64,000 nucleotides of DNA. It comes from Macrostomum hystrix (taxonomy: Eukaryota > Platyhelminthes > Macrostomidae). Where the stretch lies: contig CATNEN010000025.1 of the NCBI GenBank assembly GCA_950097015.1, positions 3,449,001 to 3,513,000 of the forward strand. The letters run 5' to 3'. Numbering within the stretch: position 1 is the first letter of the stretch; the number at the start of each line of letters is the position of its first letter. The notes beneath the pieces are model-generated. The model saw nothing but the letters and a program-made list of their open reading frames with translations. It ran no database searches and was not told the origin of the DNA. Below, piece after piece: positions 1 to 12,634 of this stretch. The position numbers and the translations under genes were made by a program.

Positions 1-220
1 CAGAAATCCAGCACGGCGAACCTCATATTTCTGATGTATAAGTACAAACCGAAGCTGGTGTTGAGTTTTTCATCTCTTTTCTTTACCTCTAGCCAAATAG
101 GCAAGCTTTGGGTGTGGCACGCGGTCTAAACAGGATTAATCTGACTGCACTTCTAGGACGATCAAGATCACTTATTGCTGCTGCGTAGTGCAACTGTTTC
201 AAATTGTTTCAACTTTTTTC

Positions 221-650
221 AGCACCCGAACAAAGCAACTCAAGCACACGAAACTCAAGAACACGGGCCAACTTTTTGCGCATCTTCTGAAACAATAATC
301 AAGTCGCCAGCTCTTCAGACCATTGAGATATTCAATGCTTCTGGCTGAAGGTCAGATTTTCCCATAAAAATAAGCGCTAGTGTATTTCATGCATCCCTAA
401 ACACGAATTAGCACTGCGTCTCAGTGCGGTTTTGCCAGGCCTTCAAAATTTATCTACATGTCACCCGAATGTACCTGCATTATCTCCAACTTCGGTGGTC
501 ACCTACCTTTATCTAGACGGACTGCTGGACCTTCAAGGGCTACAACAGGTGGAACAAGGTCACTATGCACACCCTCACGCTAATTTCTCTAATTTCACTG
601 ATCAAGCCTAAATATTAGGCGCAGCTCAACCACAGGACACCCTCGCCAAG
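221..650. repeat. Dispersed repeat, copy 1 (with copy at 2630-3050)
   Basis: About 420 bases in the MSH6 intron after the Walker A exon match 2630-3050 in the same orientation over nearly the whole length. Shared strings include CAAGAACACGGGCCAACTTT and TTTATCTAGACGGACTGCTG. No ORF, terminal inverted repeat or tRNA-like promoter is seen, so the class is unknown. The rest of 1-950 shows no MSH6 exon. Confidence 0.75.
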
Positions 651-950
651 TCTGTCGACTCGTCGGTTCGTCATTTTCAGTTAGTTTTCGTCAGTTCACG
701 ATTGTCAGTTCGTGATTGGCAGTGCACATTTGCTCGAAGGTAGAGCTCAGCGCATCGCATTAGCCTGCGCTCAAGCTCTAAGGTGCAGAACCACAACAAT
801 TCACAAGGCATAAATAAAATATATCCAAGATATAAAATAACGTGAATATTGCTTTTTCGAATAGAAAATGACAGAGAAGTTAGTTAGCAGACAATAGAAA
901 GTATCTATGCTTTGAATACAAAACAGCGAACGTTAATCAACGGAACTCAC

Positions 951-3900
951 CAGCTGAGCCAGTACCACAATCAGTGCCACCTGACGCATCAAGGTACTCT
1001 TGCCGCCCATATTTGGTCCGGTGACCAGAACAAATGGCGCACTACTAGGATCGTCTGGTGTAGCTCGGCCCAGCGCCGTGTCGTTGGGTATGTAGGCGCC
1101 GGCACTGAAGGTGCGCGTCACAAACGGATGCCGGCCCTGACGAATAGTCAGGAATGGCTGCGGGCGACGGCGGGTTTTCAAAGATTTTTAAACAATAATT
1201 TATTAACTGTAAAAAGAACACGCTATTGCCCGCTGGGGACAGACCACTGGCTATTTTAAATACCCACTGCTTCTGTCACAATAGTTCCCAAACCGAATGA
1301 TCGATTTTCGAAAGTCCACGATCTGAATCAACATTTTCTGTCCTTTACTACTTGAAGTACATTCAACAATAGTACGAGTAGCCGATATGAATGCGTGATC
1401 AATTTTTGTAAGCAGAAAATTTTTGCCTATCTTTGTGGTTTTTGCCACCAGACAACCCAACGTTTTGTGATTCTGGAAGTTTTGTCTCATCCGATAGAGA
1501 GGAAAATTAGTAAGTAATATAGCCGCACCTCAGTGTCAGCCTTCAACGGTAGAATAGTCGGCCTGCACATGTCACCACCGTCGCAGGTGCGACTAAACTC
1601 GGCTAGAGATAGTAGCACATCCAGAACGGCCAGGCACTGCACACCGGCCATCCATTTGTCGTAGCTTTGGAAAAGAAAAAACAGAAGGCGGCAGCATTGA
1701 CTATTTGGAAAACACAGCTACACACAAACGCAAGATGATTAGGAATAACACTAGCCCTCACTGGCTATCAAATCGGTGAAACAGGCTGCACATGACATTC
1801 TTCAGTGCGGCTGCCTTCTGTTCCTCCAGCGCCTGAATGTTGGCCAACAGCTGGTCAGTCTCCGGGCAGCGGAATCGTTTAAAGCCTTTGCGCGAGCCGG
1901 ACACGGTCCAGTTGGACGGCACGCGAGAGGCGCGCGACTCAACCAGCTCCACCTGGGCATTGGGAATTAGTACCTAGCATTACACCAGTCTATATACACA
2001 TGAACAACTCGGACTACAGTACCTAGCATTACACCAGTCTCCATATCCACTAATGCGGAGCTTACAATAGCTTACAATTACAATAGTCTAGAGACTTTCA
2101 TTTGTCTTTCTCCCAACAACAACTGAGTTAACAGTCGCTAGCCTGATCCCAGTTATAACGCCAATTTAACAATGCTAAAACTTCTTAAACAAACGAATAT
2201 AACTGGGAAGTCACCTGGTAGCGAGTTCGGCCGCTGCCAACAAAAGCCAGCTTGCAGCCGAGCCGGTTGCCTTGCTTGGTTAGAAAGGCCTTAGCCCGCT
2301 GCTCGCAGTCTGTCAGGCCAGACACGGCTTCGTCGTATTCTCCCAGCACGCCGCGCTCCGGTATAATGACGCCTTCTTTGCGCGCGCGCTCGTTGTCAAA
2401 CGAACCGCGCAGAGAGCGCACAGTTGGCAGCAGGCTGGGAAAACGGCCCCCGCATTCGGTTGGCCGGATCACCTGGATGAGTAGCTCTGATCTGTCAGGA
2501 TAGCAAAGGAGGAATAGTGTGCCTAGATCGTGTTAATTTGAGTTGAGCTACCAACTGAATTTCTCTTACCAAACACTAAATGTACTACTTTAACAGTAGA
2601 ACTACCAAGAAAATTCACCCCCGACAATTTTTTTCTGCACCCGAACGGAGCAACGCAAGCACACGAAACTCAAGAACACGGGCCAACTTTTTGTGCATCT
2701 TCTGAAACAATAATCAAGTCGCCAGCTCTTCAGACCGTCGCGATATTCAGCGGTTCTGGCCAAAAGTATGATTTTACCCATAAGCCCCGCCAGTGCATTT
2801 CATACACCTCTATAGACGAATTTGCACTGCGCCTCAGTGCAGCCTTGCCAGGCCTTCAAAATTTATCTACATTTCACCCGAATGTGCCTGCATGATCTCC
2901 AAATTCGGTGGTCACCAACCTTTATCTAGACGGACTGCTGAACCTTTAAGGGCTACAACAGGTGGAAATAGGCCACTATGGATACCCTGACGCGAATATC
3001 TCTAATTTCAGTGCAGCTCAACCACAGGACACCCTCGCCAAGTCTGTCAACCAATCAGTCACCACCCAAATCTTTTGGCATTCAGGCGCTGCCAAAAAAT
3101 CCCCCCCTGTTATAAAAACGGGCGGCAAAATGGCTTGGTAGTCCAACTGTTAAGTAGGCAGCATTGCGAAAAAGAATAAGTGCGACAAAGGGCGAATGTC
3201 AATTTAAAAGAGAGACATGCGAGAGAGGGGAGGAGGTAAGTGGCAAACGTGTTTGCCTTTCTAAGACACAGTGAGACTGCCTGACAATGAGAAAGTCGGG
3301 GCAGACATACACACCTGTGAGTGTTTTCACAGGAGTCAGCGAAATGAGCAGAATTGCCTCCTTGGAAACGCTCTTAGCAGAAAAAGAATGTGAACAAGAA
3401 TCCACAAAAAGCAGGGAACAAGGGCGCACTTGAACAACTTCCGCTCGTCTAGTCCGGCCATGAGGCGGCAGGCAGCTTCGAAGCCGGCCAGCAGGCACAG
3501 GAAGTCTTCAATCTTTCTTTTATTATACTGGACCGCTTCAAACAGCACGGCCCGCTGGTCTGGGTGATCGGCGCCGCTGGGACGGCAGCCGAACACGTGC
3601 ATCTTGGCGGCCAGCTTCTCTAGATCTGGCAGCTTCTTCAGTCCGGCGAATAGTTCCTGGCACACCTGACGATCGGTTGAAATCAATTCGGCCACGGCGT
3701 CCTGACGACGCTCGATGGCCTCAGGATGGCAGAGCGGAGCGCAGAGCCACTGCTGAAGCAGTCGCTTGCCGAACGCGGTGCCGCAGCGATCTAGACGGCC
3801 GAACAGTGTGGCTTCAGTGGAGCCGCTGACGCCGCGCTGTTGTTCAGCGAAGACGTCCAGATTTGCCAGCGCAATGCCATCTAGCACAGCGTGGGTCTGG

Positions 3901-6900
3901 CTGGTGTAGAACGGCGCCGCCTCTGTCTCCAATCCATCGACGTCAATGGCTGAGGCGGCGGTAGCGTCAGCGGCGCTGCAGTCGGCTGGCCGATAGATTG
4001 AAAAGTTTTTCATCGACAGCACGTCGTGGTCGATCAAACAGCGGCTCAAATAGTGCACCAGGGCGCCCAGGGCGCTCACTCCGAGCTCCCAGCGTCTGGC
4101 CGCGGTTCGGCCTAGACTGTCCGAATCGCATAGCAACGGTTGCATGCCCTCTGGCCACACAAATTTGCCATCGTCGCCAATGAAATAGGCGGCCTCGGCC
4201 AAATGGGCCAGGCAGCGGCCGCTGTCCCAGAACTCGCGCCCAGGTGTGAGAGCCTCTTTAGGTACGGCTCTGAGGCAGCCGTTCAGAATGGCCAGAGTAG
4301 CCGGACGTAGGCGGCCGCGCTCGTGCAGAAGCTGGGCTGGCGGGTGATGGGCAATCAGGGTGCGCAGGCGGGAGCAGTGGCAATCGTCTGAGAACTGACC
4401 CACCTGAATGGGAGGGAAATCAATTTTGCGATGCAGTGACGGTTAGCTGTCTGCCTGGTAAGATCGAATCTGAGGAGGAGGAAGACTGGGTCAGGCAGAG
4501 AGCCGGAACTGACAAGATCTAATCTGAGGAGGAAGGAGAATTACTGGTCAGGCAGAGAGCCGGAACTGACAAGATCTAATCTGAGGAGGAAGGAGAATTA
4601 CTGGTCAGGCAGAGAGCCGGAACTGACAAGATCTAATCTGAGGAGGAAGAAGACTTGGTCAGGCAGAGAGCCGGAACTGACAAGATCGAATCTGAGGAGG
4701 AGGAAGACTTGGTCAGGCAGAGAGCCGGAACTGACAAGATCTAATCTGAGGAGGAAGAAGACTTGGTCAGGCAGAGAGCCGGAACTGACAAGATCTAATC
4801 TGAGGAAGAAGACTTGGTCAGGCAGAGAGGCGGAACTGACAAGATCTAATCTGAGGAGGAAGGAGAATTACTGAAAATTCAACAGTAATCCATGAGTCTC
4901 AAAAGTCTTGTCGGTGAGGAAACAAATCTATAAAACAAGTCGCGGCAGAAAGCAGTTTTTATTGTCCAGTGACTTACCCAAACCTGGCCAATAGTGGTAT
5001 CAACAAATGCGACACCAAACTGCAGCGTAATCTGCCGCTGCTGCTCCGCGTCCGAGTCGTTACCGGCGCCCGGCGTCAGTACGGCTTCTTTCACCGCTAG
5101 CAGGTACTGCGCCTTGGTTACTAGTGCGTCACCATCCCAGTGCGAGGCTAGGCGAGTGCCAGGTGTAGTGACGCGACAGATTTCACGGCGCATTACCTGA
5201 CGAACAACAATACGCATGAGTTGGACAGTTGAGCATTGATTAACATAATTTAGAGCTTTGTTAAATGAAAACTCCAGTCGGTTGACTGCTCTACCAGTTC
5301 CAAGCTCCTAAATCTGTCACAAGGATTCCATCATTACAAGTCTAAAATCCTCTGGTCAGGAATCGCAAAGTGCACCAGTAGATATACTAAATCCTTCAAG
5401 TCAGTAACTCTATATCCTTCAGCCTGTAATCCCAAATCCTTCAGCCTGTAATCCCAAATCCTTCAGCCTGTATCCAAAATCCTTCAGCCTGTAATCCCAA
5501 ATCCATCAGCCTGTAATCCCAAATCCTTCAGCCTGTAATAACAAATCCTTCAGCCTGTAATCCCAAATCCTTCAGCCTGTAATCCCAAATCCTTCAGCCT
5601 GTATCCAAAATCCTTCAGCCTGTTATCCCAAATCCTTCAGCCTGTAATCCCAAATCCTTCAGCCTGTATCCAAAATCCTTCAGCCTGTATCCAAAATCCT
5701 TCAGCCTGTAATCCCAAATCCTTCAGCCTGTATCCCAAATCCTTCAGCCTGTAATCCCAAATCCGTCAGCCTGTATCCCAAATCCTTCAGCCTGTATCCA
5801 AAATCCTTCAGCCTGTAATCCCAAATCCTTCAGCCTGTAATCCCAAATCCGTCAGCCTGTATCCCAAATCCTTCAGCCTGTAATCCCAAATCCTTCAGCC
5901 TGTATCCAAAATCCTTCAGCCTGTAATCCCAAATCCTTCAGCCTGTAATCCCAAATCCTTCAGCCTGTAATCCCAAATCCTTCAGCCTGTATCCAAAATC
6001 CTTCAGCCTGTAATCCCAAATCCTTCAGCCTGTATCCAAAATCCTTCAGCCTGTAATCCCAAATCCTTCAGCCTGTAATCCCAAATCATTCAGCCTGTAT
6101 CCAAAATCCTTCAGCCTGTAATCCCAAATCCTTCAGCCTGTAATCCCAAATCCTTCAGCCTGTAATCCCAACTACTTCAGTCTGTAATCCCAAATCCTTC
6201 AGATGGTAAAAACTTATTTTTTTCAGTAGATAATACACTATTGGTATCCTCCTATCCTCCTATCGGTATTTTGTATGTACTCAACAAATAAATCCTAAAT
6301 TCTTTTATCAAGGTCTATTCTCTAATTCTTAAATAATTCATTCTGAACCCCCAAATCCCCCAGTCTATAGTCGCTCCTAATTCTAATCCCCGCATCTGTC
6401 ACATGTGAGGTAGAAATCCACACAGTTCTACATGTATTTAACAATCAACAATCGTGATTGCACCTTTTCCTTCACTGGCCGGCCGCGAGTTCTCTCCTGC
6501 ATCTGGTCAGGCGTCTCAGTCTGCTCCACCCGGGCCACCTTGTAACCTTTCTGCACAAGAGAGTCGGCCATTCGGCCAAATGACACCTCCGGGAAGCCGG
6601 AGTGGGCGAAGGCGCCGCGCATGTAGGACAGGTTGAGCTCTTGAACGCCAATCACGGCGTCCATGTGGTAGAGCTCGTAGAATTTGCCTACTTTGAAGAA
6701 TAGCACAGTGTCGAAGTGGCGCGACTTTAACTCCCACCACTGACGGATAGCCGGCGTCACCTGTGGTTGAGGTGTGGATAGGTGAGGATAGATGAGGATA
6801 GGTGTGGATAAGTGAGGATAGGTGAGGATAGGTGAGGATAGGTGTGGATAGGTGAGGATAGATGAGGATAGGTGTGGATAAGTGAGGATAGGTGAGGATA

Positions 6901-9900
6901 GGTGAGGATAAGTGAGGATAGGTGAGGATAGGTGAGGATAGGTGTGGATAGGTGAGGATACGTGAGGATAGGTGAGGATAAGTGAGGATAGGTGAGGATA
7001 GGTGAGGATAGGTGAGGATAGGTGAGGATAGGTGAGGATAGGTGAGGATAGGTGAGGATAGGTGAGGATAGGTGAGGATAGGTGAGGATAGGTGAGGATA
7101 GGTGAGGATAGGTGAGGATAGGTGATGATAGGTGTGGATAGGTGAGGCGTGAAAAGTACTGATGTACCTTCAAAATGTATTTTTAATTTACTAATTTTAT
7201 ATTAAGATTCTTTTGCATTTTTTATGATGTTGCATTATCATACAACTAGGCGGTGGTAGGGTTGTAGACTCGCGATTTGAAGGTCGGGGGTTCGATTCTT
7301 CATGTCTTTTAGTCGAAGACAAGACGAGCTTCTGTTGACCCAGCTGCTAAATCAACTGGTGCATCAACTGGGATAATTGAGGGTGGGTGTGGCTTCCCCC
7401 CAGTCCATGGACTGAACTGTCGTACGCAGCCTTCAGATGCGCCGCGCAATAGCTGCGGCTGTGGAAGTTTTATTATCCGAGAATTTTCATGTGTCACGGT
7501 AAGAAAGCAAGTGCAGACAATCAAATTATTTTAGAAAAAGCTCACCTGGGCCATGTATTTGTCCGGCACCAGTAAAGTGCGACCGTCATAGTCTGGATGA
7601 TCCGGTCGCCGGCCGGCCAAGTCCTTCGTAAATTAAAAGAAATGTTTACTATCTATTGTTTGTAATACTGCTTTTTACGTTTAAGATTCGTTTAAGATAA
7701 GAAGCGTGGGACTCAGGACTTAAAGGTTGGAGATTCGATTCCCGACTCCACTGAAACAATTTGTGTCCTTTAGCGAGACACGTAACTCTGCATTAGCTTC
7801 AGTTCACCCAGCTGTTAAATAGGCACTAGCATTAGCTGGAGGAATTGAGGGAGGGTGTGGCGTCCCTCCTTTCCCAGTCCATGGACTAAACAGCCGTACG
7901 CAGCCTTCATATGCGCAGGGCGACTGTGCTGTCGGCTGCATATCGGCTGCACAAGCAGGGCAGGTGTAATCAATTACTACGAGTATTATTTTTGTGGATT
8001 CAAAATTATGATCTTTGTAGGGTGTTTTCCGGGAAAAAAACTTATCGACAAGATCCGCAAATCACCTTGATCCGATCCGGTTTGAGCCAGTCCAGTTTCA
8101 GGTGCTCCCAGATCTGCTGCTCGCCTGCACCAGTCTGGTCTTCGTCGAATCCAGCGCCGCCATTGATCGACTGATCAGCCGCGGATACGGTGGACAAGTT
8201 GGCCTCGCCGTCTGTCGAAGTCGACGCCGGGCTGAACGCCGCCAGTCGGCTCAAACTGCTGGCCGCCGCTGCTGAGCACTTTCGCGCCGGCGTACCAGAC
8301 GCTGTCGACGACGGAGTCCCGATTGTGGCATTCGCAGTCTTGGCCTTCGTAGCAGCTGATTTTCGAGGCCTGGACGGCGGACTAACATTCTCCAGATCGC
8401 TGGCAGCCGATGAATCTTCTTCTTCGCTTGAAGCGTCCTCCTCCTCCTCCTCGTCTTCCTCTTCCCCAGATGAGGAAGAATCTCCCTTTCCAAGTGAGTA
8501 ATCTGCAAGGAAAATTTAGATTAGAATCGAAAGCTACACAAAGATGTGGTTTCTTGATTTTTTTCATTCGCCTAACTCCAGTACTAAGAATCAACGCGAA
8601 CCCGAATCCATGTCCGAGGCGGCTTTCGGATCGGCTTCGTCGTCGTCGGACTCGATGACGGCAACTCGGCGTTTCTTGCGCGGCGGCAGCTTAGAAGCTG
8701 GCGCTGAGACTGCATCCTGCCAATTAATCGAGGACAATAAAAATCGTGTTTTATGTAAAAAATGTTTTCGAATGCCACTTTTCCTGGAAAAGTAAATCGC
8801 AAATTTTTCGTATTGTATTTCGCGAGTTTTTTATTTTGTATTAGTGTATTGCAGGGGTCTGCAAACTCCGGCCAGTAAGCCAGATGCGGCCCTCGAAGCT
8901 CCCAAATCCGGCCCCTTGCCCCTTCCACAGTATCATTTTTAATCTCTCCAGTTGTCTCATCTCTCCTCTGTCTCATCTCTCCCCTGTCTCATCTCTCCAG
9001 TGTCTTATCTCTCCCCTGTCTCGTCTCTCCCCTGTCTCATCTCTCCCATGTCTCATCTCTCCAGTGTCTCATCTCTCCAGTGTCTTATCTCTCCCCTGTC
9101 TCGTCTCTCCCCTGTCTCATCTCTACCCTGTCTCATCTCTCCAGTGTCTCATCTCTCCAGTGTCTCATCTCTCCCGTGTCTCGTCTCTCCCCTGTCTCGT
9201 CTCTCCCCTGTCTCATCTCTCCAGTGTCTCATCTCTCCCGTGTCTCATCTCTCCCGTGTCTCGTCTCTCCAGTGTCTCATCTCTCCAGTGTCTCATCTCT
9301 CCAGTGTCTCATCTCTCCCGTGTCTTATCTCTCCCGTGTCTCATCTCTCCAGTGTCTCATCTCTCCAGTGTCTTATCTCTCCCGTGTCTCATCTCTCGTG
9401 TGTCTCATTTCTTCTGCGTCTCTCTCCCCGTTATCTCTTTTGTCTCATCTCTCCCCAATCTCATATTTCTACAGTCAATGCGGTCCGCTGTCGTCTTTAC
9501 GCTTCTGTCTTAGGCCTGCTAGCTAGCAAGTTTGCCGACCACTGGTGTGGTCGTGTATTGCATTATATTTTAAATATGTTCTATAGATCTGGAGTGCTGC
9601 GTCCTTGTACTTGCTACTAATAGTAGGTTTTTTAAATCATTATTATTTTTATTATCAGATTGCTCACGCAATGTCAGTTGCTGAAATTTGATAATTTTTC
9701 CCCCCAAAATAGTATTTTAAAGGCAAGAAATTGTGCTAAAATCGAAAACATATATTCTACAGGTGAGCAACGATAAATTAAGATCACAGTTATTTTTTGT
9801 ATGTTTTACCCATTGGGATGGCAATAAAGCAAAATTAAAGAGAAGTCTAATTATTGAGTTTATAATAACAATGAGCATGTTGCTAAGGAAGCGAAAGTTA

Positions 9901-12139
9901 GCTACATCGCAGCTGTTTCTCGAGCCTCTGTCTTCTTGAACAGTAGAGTACCTTGTACTTTTTAAAAGAGGACATGTTAACTCAGTTAGAAATTTCAGCT
10001 GTAATTTGTTACGAATATTTTTGTATCTGTTCCAACCAAAGATCTTATAATTCCGGGAATATTCTACTCTTGGTCTGGTCGTCCTGTGTCTCGCTGACCA
10101 GCTTGTGGCTACTGAGTCGAAACGCAGCAAGTGCCTGTGTATGCTTTGGCAGCGATACCCTTTCTAAATTTTTTCCAAAGTTTTAAAAGTGATTTTTTTT
10201 CCACTTGGGGCGATCCACTGTCTCCAACAGACTGCTAAAAAGGTCTCAAAGTTAGATTTGTGGGTTTTAGTTATCCGTGTCCAACTGCTGCTTGGCCAGT
10301 TCGCATTATAATATACTAAATTTGTCCAACTTACCGGCGATTCATCCCGAACGCGTTTGCCACTAGCCGCCACTCGACTGCCAGTCTGGTCTGCTTCGTC
10401 TTCTTCTTCGCCAGACGATGGCACCAGTTGAGCCAGAAGTCTATCGATGCGTTCAGCACGACTCAGCGGTTGCGCTTCCAAAGCCATCTGGTAAGCGGAC
10501 TCGAGTTTGGAGTCTGTAGCGTCCGGATCCTCGGCAGATGCCGCCGACATCAACTGGCGAGCCTAGTACGAGACAGTTAAATTGTAAATTAGAAAGACAA
10601 ACTGAATTTTCTTGTAAACCAACATGCAGGTCGAAAACCCGAATTGTCCTCGGGAATCCCAACTCCTCAAAACCCGGTGATTATCCCACATTCCCATTCG
10701 TCAAACCCGATGATTATCCCCCATTCCCGATCCTCAAACCCGGTGATTATCCCACATTCCCGTTCCTCAAACCGGATTATCCGACATTCCCATTCCTCAA
10801 ACACGGTAATTATCCCACATTCCCATTCCTCAAACCCGGTGATTATCCCACATTCCCATTCCTCAAATCCGGTGATTATCCCACATTCCCATTCCTCAAA
10901 CCCGGTGATTATCCCACATTCCCATTCCTCAAATCCGGTGATTATCCCACATTCCCATTCCTCAAACCCGGTGATTATCGCACATTCCAATTCCTCAAAC
11001 CCGGTGATTACCCCACATTCCCATTCCTCAAACCCGGTGATTATCCCACATTCCCATTCCTCAAACCCGGTGATTATCCCACATTCCCGTTCCTCAAACC
11101 CAATGATTATCCCACATTCCCATTCCTCAAAACCCGGTGATTATCCCACATTCCCGTTCCTCAAACCCGGTGATTATCCCACATTCCCATTCCTCAAACC
11201 CGGTGATTATCCCACATTCCCATTCCTCAAACCCGGTGATTATCCCACATTCCCATTCCTCAAACTCGATGATTATCCTACATTCACGTTCCTCAAATCC
11301 GGTGATTATCCCACATTCCCGTTCCTCAAACTCGATTGATTATCCCACATTCCCATTCCTCAAACCCGGTGATTATCCCACATTCCCATTCCTCAAACTC
11401 GATGATTATCCTACATTCACGTTCCTCAAATCCGGTGATTATCCCACATTCCCGTTCCTCAAAACCCAATGATTATCCTACATGCCCGTTCCTCAAACTC
11501 GATTATCCCACATGCCAATGCGCCAAAAAGTGCAGATTTTCCACATTCCAATGTGTTAAAACCTAATGATTATCCTACTTTCCTCAAAAGCAACAAATTA
11601 TCCTACATTCAGGTAACACTAAGTAACATAAGGTTGTCCTCTCGTCAGCCCAAACAGACCTGCTCCTCAGCAGCGCCGGGTTCATCAGACCACAGCTGCA
11701 CAGAATCGGCGGGCACCCAGGACCTATTAGGCGGATTGTCCAAGAACTGCACGTGCACCCGGCCGGGCTTATCGGATCGGCGATTGGCTTCAAAGCAGCG
11801 TCTACGGGTAGGATGCCGACAAACCAGACCCGGCCACCAAGGATACGGCTGCAGGCGGGCCCACACCAGGTCGCCTTCGACTAGCTGGCCTTCTCCACTC
11901 TGCTTCTCCTTGGCCTCTTTTGACTTCTTTTGCTGCTGCTGCGGCTTCTGCGTCTTCTGCTTTTTTGCCGAAGACGAGGCCAATAATTTTGACGTCTTTG
12001 AAGCGGTTTTCGGTGTGGCAATGTCAGCCCCCGATGCAGCTGCCGAAGATGATGGCGAAGCTGCGACCGGCCAGGGCAGCTTCTTGGCTTGGCCGCTATT
12101 CTGCGGCGAGAAGAACTGCAGGATGCTCTTCTGCGACAT
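951..12139 (-). CDS. MSH6: MSH6, mismatch repair protein (3' part outside window)
   Basis: Partner of MSH2 in MutS-alpha, which recognises mismatches and small loops in nuclear DNA. Twelve exons on the minus strand: 12139-11660, 10562-10335, 8716-8602, 8502-8066, 7623-7546, 6760-6464, 5196-4978, 4403-3430, 2491-2215, 1952-1762, 1664-1529, 1157-951. Reading phases join without a break and give 1213 codons. Seen in order: an N-terminal PCNA-interacting box (QKSILQFF); a PWWP domain around residues 93-150; a basic and acidic linker with a PPRKKRR nuclear-localisation-like motif and runs of Glu/Ser; the mismatch-binding [11 protein letters not shown] motif (Phe-Tyr-Glu near 473-475); connector, lever and clamp regions; and Walker [10 protein letters not shown] near 1191-1199. 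The start is the ATG directly before the PCNA box. The rest of the ATPase (Walker B, helix-turn-helix) should lie left of base 1. An upstream PWWP separates MSH6 from MSH2 and MSH3. The family call is firm; single boundaries could shift by a few bases. Confidence 0.95.
2630..3050. repeat. Dispersed repeat, copy 2
   Basis: Second copy of the 221-650 repeat, lying in the MSH6 intron between exons 2491-2215 and 4403-3430. It differs by scattered substitutions and a missing stretch near its end (the bases around 600-625 of copy 1 are absent), as expected of an old interspersed element. Confidence 0.75.
3245..3365 (+). mobile_element. SINE-B fragment
   Basis: The stretch containing ATGAGAAAGTCGGGGCAGA and GCGAAATGAGCAGAATTGCC matches the body of the tRNA-Ser/Leu-type SINE seen whole at 61640-61975. 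The tRNA head is missing. It lies in the same MSH6 intron as dispersed-repeat copy 2. Confidence 0.6.
4455..4872. repeat. Minisatellite, 54-57 bp unit, MSH6 intron
   Basis: About seven tandem copies of a unit containing CAGGCAGAGAGCCGGAACTG and GACAAGATCTAATCTGAGGA. Copies differ mainly in the purine-rich GAGGAGGAAG segment. The array sits between exons 5196-4978 and 4403-3430 and resembles nothing else in the window. Confidence 0.9.
5395..6210. repeat. Minisatellite, 21-22 bp unit, MSH6 intron
   Basis: Roughly 37 copies of a unit built on AATCCTTCAGCCTGTAATCC, with a shorter variant in which CTGTATCCAAA replaces CTGTAATCCCAAA. The two variants are interspersed. It fills most of the intron between exons 6760-6464 and 5196-4978. 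Confidence 0.95.
6772..7147. repeat. Minisatellite, 10 bp unit (GGTGAGGATA)n, MSH6 intron
   Basis: About 37 copies of GGTGAGGATA with GGTGTGGATA, AGTGAGGATA and GATGAGGATA variants, starting about 12 bases from the acceptor of exon 6760-6464. The 3' part is almost pure and the 5' part mixed. A 138-residue open frame on the minus strand is only the translated repeat. Confidence 0.95.
7250..7470 (+). mobile_element. SINE-A copy
   Basis: tRNA-derived SINE. The head carries a B-box-like GGGTTCGATTC and is followed by the family body: an AATTGAGGGTGGGTGTGGC string, the palindromic CAGTCCATGGACTG, and a tail with TAGCTGCGGCTGTG. It lies in the MSH6 intron between exons 7623-7546 and 6760-6464. Confidence 0.8.
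7690..7970 (+). mobile_element. SINE-A copy
   Basis: Same family as 7250-7470, less than 250 bases away in the next MSH6 intron, on the same strand. B-box-like GATTCGATTCCC, then TGCATTAGCTTCAGTTCACC and CAGTCCATGGACTAAACAGC. The end reaches GGGCAGGTGTAA, as in the 37.4-kb copy. Confidence 0.8.
8945..9425. repeat. Minisatellite, 16 bp pyrimidine-rich unit, MSH6 intron
   Basis: About 30 copies of TCTCATCTCTCCAGTG with CCTG, CGTG and TTATCT variants, between exons 10562-10335 and 8716-8602. Long Ser/Leu/Pro-rich open frames here are repeat translations. The rest of this intron (9430-10330) is AT-rich with nothing recognisable. Confidence 0.95.
10665..11600. repeat. Minisatellite, 33 bp unit, MSH6 intron 1
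   Basis: About 27 copies containing CCTCAAACCCGGTGATTATC and CCACATTCCCATT. Because 33 is divisible by three, all frames stay open and give an 11-residue repeat ([11 protein letters not shown] in one frame); this is not evidence of coding. The array fills the first MSH6 intron and becomes more diverged towards exon 1. Confidence 0.95.
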
Positions 12140-12634
12140 GGCGCTCTGCGATTGGCGAGAATAAATCTAGACGAGACTATTGCTAGTCAGATTGGTGGAT
12201 GCACAGCTGAAATATTGAAAATGTCAAAATAAATTATAAATAGCATAGTTTAAACAAACAATTTTTGATTCGCTTTAATGAGCTAAAGGTTGAAGAGCTT
12301 CGTAATTCTAATCGAGAGGTCAGGAATTAGAAACTTTTGCCACAATGCCGAAATTTCATACTACATAATATAATATGTCGTCTTTGTATCAGTTACTAAT
12401 CTTACATAATTAATAAGTGACAATTAAGTGCTAAGTGCTATTACTCTGCAATGAAAGTGCGAAGTCTACAATCCCTGCAGCGCGATTCGATGGTGTAAAG
12501 TCTCCTATTCAGTGCATTTCGACGTTATGAAATCTCGACGCTACTAAGCATAGCTGCATGGAATTTTGACGATGTGAAATTTTGGGCTTGTGAAATATGC
12601 TGACACTTTGGATATTTGACGTTGTGAAATTGGG
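12140..12634. other. MSH6 upstream region
   Basis: AT-rich sequence upstream of the MSH6 start. A loosely repeated motif (GACGATGTGAAAT, GACGTTGTGAAAT, GACGTTATGAAAT) occurs between about 12520 and 12630. No convincing promoter element is seen. Confidence 0.3.

Noticed and set aside
1..950. Final MSH6 exons (Walker B and C-terminus)
   Set aside because: No minus-strand frame here has the expected motifs; the region is repeat and AT-rich intron.
6757..11566. Long repetitive open frames in MSH6 introns (for example the [10 protein letters not shown] and [10 protein letters not shown] repeats)
   Set aside because: They are translations of minisatellites, occur in several overlapping frames, and lie between clear MSH6 exons.
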